From an uncultured Microbacteriaceae bacterium (GTDB taxonomy: Bacteria > Actinomycetota > Actinomycetes > Actinomycetales > Microbacteriaceae), in the NCBI GenBank assembly GCA_937872445.1, contig CALMSL010000101.1:1-64000 (forward strand): a stretch of DNA of 64,000 nt, written 5' to 3'. Shown here piece after piece: positions 61,107 to 64,000 of the stretch; position 1 is the first letter of the stretch; every line of letters starts with the position of its first letter. A program made the translations under genes and the position numbers. Under the pieces are notes generated by a model, which did not search any database, was not told the DNA's origin, and saw nothing but the letters and a program-made list of their open reading frames with translations.

Positions 61107-62108
61107 ATGGAGTCCGTTCGGAGGATGGTCCAGCATCTCGGTGGGCTCGCGCAGAAGCAGGAACTCATCGCTCTGGGCGCACACGACTGGGCGCTAACCG
61201 CTGCCGTTCGGAGCGGTTCCGTCATCCGCGCGCGGCAGGGTTGGTACTCAACTCTCGACGACAACGATCCTGCCTTGCGCGCCTCCAGAGTCGGAGGCAG
61301 GTTGACCGGAATGTCCGCCCTCATCGCCCGTGGCGCCTGGACCTGGATCGACCATCCGCTGCACGTGTCAGTTCCTCGCCGTGCAAGTAGGCTCCGCGAG
61401 CAATGGGACCGATTCCGGCGGCTCAATCCAACCGAGGCGGAAGATGTTGTCATCCACTGGGATGACGATGCCATCCTTGCGGAAGGTGATGTGACGAGTG
61501 TGTCTCTGGCTGAGGCGCTTCGGTCAGTGGCCCTTGATGAGCCATTCGAAGTCGCGGTCGCGGCATTCGACTGGGCGTTCAAGTCGGGGTCAATCGACAG
61601 GATGTCGTTCGAAAGCATCCTGCTGGCTCTACCCGACGATGCTCGGATGATTGCGCATTGGATCGACCCGCGGTGCGACAGCATTCTCGAGAGTGTCGTC
61701 CGCAGCTGGCTTCAGATTGCCGGTTACCGTGTGGTCAGTCAGGTGAGAGTGGGCGATATCGAACGGATCGACCTCGTCGTCGAGGATGACGTGGCCATCG
61801 AGCTTGGCGGCAGAACCCATGAGGGCAGAAGGGAAGCGGATTGGCGCAAGAATGTCAAGATCACGGCGGAAGGCCGACATCCGATTCTTGCGACCTACTC
61901 GATGGCCAGATACGAATTCGCCTCGATTCTCGAAGCGATCGAGATCGCGCTGCGGCAGCGGCATCCGGAGCGACCCCAGGCTGGAAATTCAGGAACTCGC
62001 GTCGGCTCCGCCCCGTTCGGCCGCAGAAAATGGCGGTTGCTTGATTTCTCAGTGACGCGACTTCCTGAATTTCCAGCAAACGGGCCGCGGTGGCCTGGCC
62101 GGCAATGA
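61107..62108 (+). CDS. DUF559-type nuclease with AbiEi-like N-terminus
   Basis: 333 residues. The N-terminal part (about 1-80) is a winged-helix domain like that of AbiEi antitoxins (GGLAQKQELIALGAHDWALTAAVRSGSVIRARQGWY). The C-terminal domain resembles DUF559/Vsr-type endonucleases: Asp222 in RIDLVVED and Glu232 in IELGGRTHEG fit a PD-(D/E)XK site. No AbiEii-type toxin gene is next to it, so it is an orphan. Residues 292-333 are encoded within and just past palindrome P2, so the natural C-terminus may have been replaced. ATG 61107 has an AGGA ribosome site; TTG 61083 is the alternative. Function unknown; DNA processing or defence is possible. Confidence 0.75.
   Translation: MESVRRMVQHLGGLAQKQELIALGAHDWALTAAVRSGSVIRARQGWYSTLDDNDPALRASRVGGRLTGMSALIARGAWTWIDHPLHVSVPRRASRLREQWDRFRRLNPTEAEDVVIHWDDDAILAEGDVTSVSLAEALRSVALDEPFEVAVAAFDWAFKSGSIDRMSFESILLALPDDARMIAHWIDPRCDSILESVVRSWLQIAGYRVVSQVRVGDIERIDLVVEDDVAIELGGRTHEGRREADWRKNVKITAEGRHPILATYSMARYEFASILEAIEIALRQRHPERPQAGNSGTRVGSAPFGRRKWRLLDFSVTRLPEFPANGPRWPGRQ
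61980..62077. repeat. Large palindrome P2 within the 3' end of the nuclease gene
   Basis: Arms at 61980-62003 and 62054-62077 are 24 bases each with one mismatch, around a 50-base loop. The arm begins GCTGGAAATTCAGGAAC. The AAATTCAGGAA core is the same as in P1, 1.1 kb away, and both end in CGTC. The palindrome is translated as the last part of the nuclease gene. Confidence 0.85.
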
Positions 62109-62146
62109 CCGGGAATGCGCCGGGGGTCGCCATCGTTGGCCCCAGT

Positions 62147-62800
62147 GTGAGCGAATCCATCAAAGTTGACATCTGGTCCGACGTGCAGTGCCCGTGGTGC
62201 TACATCGGCAAGCGCAAATTCGAGGCGGGAGTTGCCGAGTTCGGCGGCGAGGTCGAGGTGGAGTATCACTCCTTCGAGCTCGCGCCGGATACGCCGGTCG
62301 ACTTCGACGGCACTCCGGCCGACTATCTTGCCCAGCGCAAGGGACTGTCGCTCGACCAGGTGGGGGAGATGCTCGAGCGTGTCACCGGAATCGCCGCGCA
62401 GGTTGGTCTCGACTACGACTACGGCTCGGTGCACCAAACGAACACGGTCAAGGCGCATGAGTTGCTCCACTACGCCAAGTCGAAGGGCCGTCAGGTGGAG
62501 ATGAAGGAGCGCCTGTTGAAGGCGTACTTCGTCAATGGCGAGCACGTCGGCCGCATCGAGGATCTTGCCGACATCGCCGCCGAGCTGGGCTTCGACCGCG
62601 CCGACGTTGTGCGCGTCCTCGAATCGAACGAATTTCTTCCCGCGGTGAAGGCAGATGTCGCCCTCGCGCAGGAGTACGGCATCCAGGGCGTGCCGTTTTT
62701 CGTGATCGACGGCAAGTATGGTGTGTCGGGTGCACAGGATGCATCGACGTTCGCCGCGGCGCTGCAGCAGGTACAGGACGAGAAAGTGGCACAGGCATGA
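62147..62800 (+). CDS. DsbA-family oxidoreductase (FrnE-like)
   Basis: 217 residues. A thioredoxin fold with active site CPWC in WSDVQCPWCYIGKRKFE near residue 13, and the cis-Pro region GIQGVPFFVIDGKYGVSGAQ near 180, typical of cytoplasmic FrnE-like disulfide oxidoreductases. GTG 62147 gives the common N-terminus of relatives (SESIKVDIWSD); ATG 62105, overlapping the nuclease stop, is an alternative without support. No ribosome site is clear. It overlaps the small ORF as ATGA. Confidence 0.9.
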   Translation: MSESIKVDIWSDVQCPWCYIGKRKFEAGVAEFGGEVEVEYHSFELAPDTPVDFDGTPADYLAQRKGLSLDQVGEMLERVTGIAAQVGLDYDYGSVHQTNTVKAHELLHYAKSKGRQVEMKERLLKAYFVNGEHVGRIEDLADIAAELGFDRADVVRVLESNEFLPAVKADVALAQEYGIQGVPFFVIDGKYGVSGAQDASTFAAALQQVQDEKVAQA

Positions 62801-62904
62801 CGAGCACACCCAAACCCGAGCCCGCCCCTAAGCCGCCATTCACAATGGTCGGCCAGCCGGACGCAGCCGCGTGCGTCGACGACGCGTGCGAGTTGCCGAC
62901 CTAA
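62797..62904 (+). CDS. Small protein, 35 residues, unknown function
   Basis: A 35-codon frame starts at ATG 62797, overlapping the DsbA-like stop as ATGA, and ends at TAA 62904, 22 bases before dusB. The product is Pro/Lys-rich at the N-terminus and acidic at the C-terminus, with two cysteines spaced CVDDAC near residue 26. The cysteine pair next to a thiol oxidoreductase gene suggests a redox or metal-binding role, which is inference. Coupling and codon use make it likely to be translated. Confidence 0.55.
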   Translation: MTSTPKPEPAPKPPFTMVGQPDAAACVDDACELPT

Positions 62905-62926
62905 GTTTTCTGGGAGAATTGAGGCG

Positions 62927-64000
62927 ATGACCACTCTCGCCACGGCAACTCCAACGCTGCAACTCGGGCCGATCGCCCTCGAGGTGCCGGTCGTGCTTGC
63001 GCCGATGGCGGGCATCACGAATACCGCGTTCCGCCGCCTGTGCCGCGAATTCGGCGCAGGCCTGTACGTGAGCGAAATGATCACGAGCCGGGCCCTCGTC
63101 GAGCGCGGCGAGAAGACGATGCGCCTCATCCGTCACCACGAGTCCGAGACGCCGCGCAGCATCCAGCTCTACGGCGTCGACCCGGACACGATGGCGGAGG
63201 CGGTCACGATGCTTGTCGCCGAGGACCGTGCAGACCACATCGACCTGAATTTCGGATGCCCGGTACCCAAGGTCACCCGCAAGGGCGGCGGGGCCGCGCT
63301 CCCGTGGAAACTCAACCTGTTCCGCGACATCGTCGAAGCGGCGGTGACGGCGGGCGGCGCGGTGCCGGTGACCGTCAAGATGCGCAAGGGCATCGACGAC
63401 GATCACCTGACCTACCTGGAAGCGGGCCGGATCGCGGCGGGAGCCGGTGCGGCGAGCATCGCGCTGCACGCGCGCACGGCATCCCAGTTTTACAGCGGCA
63501 CAGCCGACTGGTCGGCCATCGCCCGATTGAAGGAGGCGATCACGGACGTTCCGGTGCTCGGCAACGGCGACATCTGGAGCGGCGCGGACGCGATCCGCAT
63601 GGTCGAGGAAACCGGATGCGACGGTGTCGTCGTCGGCCGCGGATGCCTCGGCCGGCCGTGGCTGTTCGGTGACCTGGTTGCCGCGTTCAAGGTGCGGTCA
63701 GGGGAGCTTGCCGCGGATGAAGCCGCCGTGCTTCAGGCGCGCTCGACTCTCGGCGTCGTGGCGGCGACCGTCCGCCGCCACACCGAACTGCTCGCCGACT
63801 TCTTCTCGACGGACGATCAGAACGGCGAAGAGTGGGCGTGCCGCGACATCCGCAAGCACATGTCCTGGTACTTCAAGGGCTACCCGGTGGGCAGCGACCT
63901 TCGCTCGGCGCTCGCCCGGGTGGAGAGTCTTCAGCAGCTCGACGACCTGCTGGGTGAACTCGACTGGTCTCAGCCGTATCCCGGGGAGGATGCTGAGGGG
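62927..64000 (+). CDS. dusB: tRNA-dihydrouridine synthase DusB, cut by window end
   Basis: 358 codons are seen with no stop before the end of the window. The FMN TIM-barrel begins VVLAPMAGITNTAFRRLCREFGAGLYVSEM, and NFGCPVPKVTRKGGGAAL carries the catalytic Cys. It reduces uridines in the D-loop of tRNA with NADPH. The helical C-terminal domain is present (RDIRKHMSWYFKGYPVGSDLR). The ATG has GGGAGA nine bases upstream. Its end should lie a short way beyond the window. Confidence 0.95.
   Translation, partial: MTTLATATPTLQLGPIALEVPVVLAPMAGITNTAFRRLCREFGAGLYVSEMITSRALVERGEKTMRLIRHHESETPRSIQLYGVDPDTMAEAVTMLVAEDRADHIDLNFGCPVPKVTRKGGGAALPWKLNLFRDIVEAAVTAGGAVPVTVKMRKGIDDDHLTYLEAGRIAAGAGAASIALHARTASQFYSGTADWSAIARLKEAITDVPVLGNGDIWSGADAIRMVEETGCDGVVVGRGCLGRPWLFGDLVAAFKVRSGELAADEAAVLQARSTLGVVAATVRRHTELLADFFSTDDQNGEEWACRDIRKHMSWYFKGYPVGSDLRSALARVESLQQLDDLLGELDWSQPYPGEDAEG

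Noticed and set aside
61107-62108. Complete AbiE type IV toxin-antitoxin system
   Set aside because: Only the AbiEi-like N-terminal domain is present. No AbiEii nucleotidyltransferase gene lies next to it; neighbours are glyS and a DsbA-like gene.

Overview
The window is high-GC actinobacterial chromosome, most likely from the family Microbacteriaceae. The main reasons are the gene order lepA-hemW-hrcA-dnaJ-rsmE-HIT-phoH-ybeY-CNNM-era, the sequences of the housekeeping proteins, GTG/TTG starts, and many genes whose only upstream signal is a TANNNT hexamer six bases before the start codon. I see no rRNA, tRNA, CRISPR array or intact mobile element. Coding density is very high, and neighbouring genes often overlap by 1-19 bases.

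Layout. 1-318 is non-coding, with repeated TATGTC/CTGAACTC motifs that look like the edge of an insertion sequence. 319-19809 is a mixed accessory and metabolic stretch: a fused teichoic-acid-type glycosyltransferase, NhaA, DUF1684, an unusual SDR protein, an AhpD-like protein, a DMT exporter, a nucleoside hydrolase, a membrane molybdoenzyme, a DUF3516 helicase, an MFS exporter, a UbiA prenyltransferase, a quinone reductase, a small membrane protein, an AlkZ-like protein and a GH15 glucosidase. The GH15 gene is divergent from a glucose-6-phosphate dehydrogenase gene (19857). An App1-type protein, a TetR regulator and a four-gene osmoprotectant ABC operon (23336-26583) follow. Next are a DedA protein and pabC, divergent from pabB.

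Housekeeping core. leuS, comEA-comEC-holA, rpsT (opposite strand), lepA-DUF1990, hemW, two tandem DUF4870 genes (opposite strand), then hrcA-dnaJ-rsmE-HIT-phoH-ybeY-CNNM-era. hrcA has a CIRCE operator at its promoter. This block covers protein quality control, ribosome maturation and translation. After it come a large LAL-type LuxR regulator, a surface HtrA-like lipoprotein protease, a second lipoprotein, leuA with a leucine-rich leader peptide and hairpin (attenuation), an FMN split-barrel protein, recO-uppS, a class V aminotransferase, glyS, a DUF559/AbiEi-like nuclease gene flanked by two related palindromes, a DsbA/FrnE protein, a 35-residue ORF and a dusB gene cut by the window end.

The observations most worth following are the palindrome pair around the DUF559 nuclease gene (60880-62077), with the second palindrome supplying the nuclease C-terminus; the window-wide leaderless-promoter signature, including the back-to-back pabB/pabC pair; the leucine leader before leuA; the internal twin-arginine motif of the molybdoenzyme; and the 24-bp palindrome upstream of the surface protease. 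All function calls rest on motif reading alone; no database search was run.
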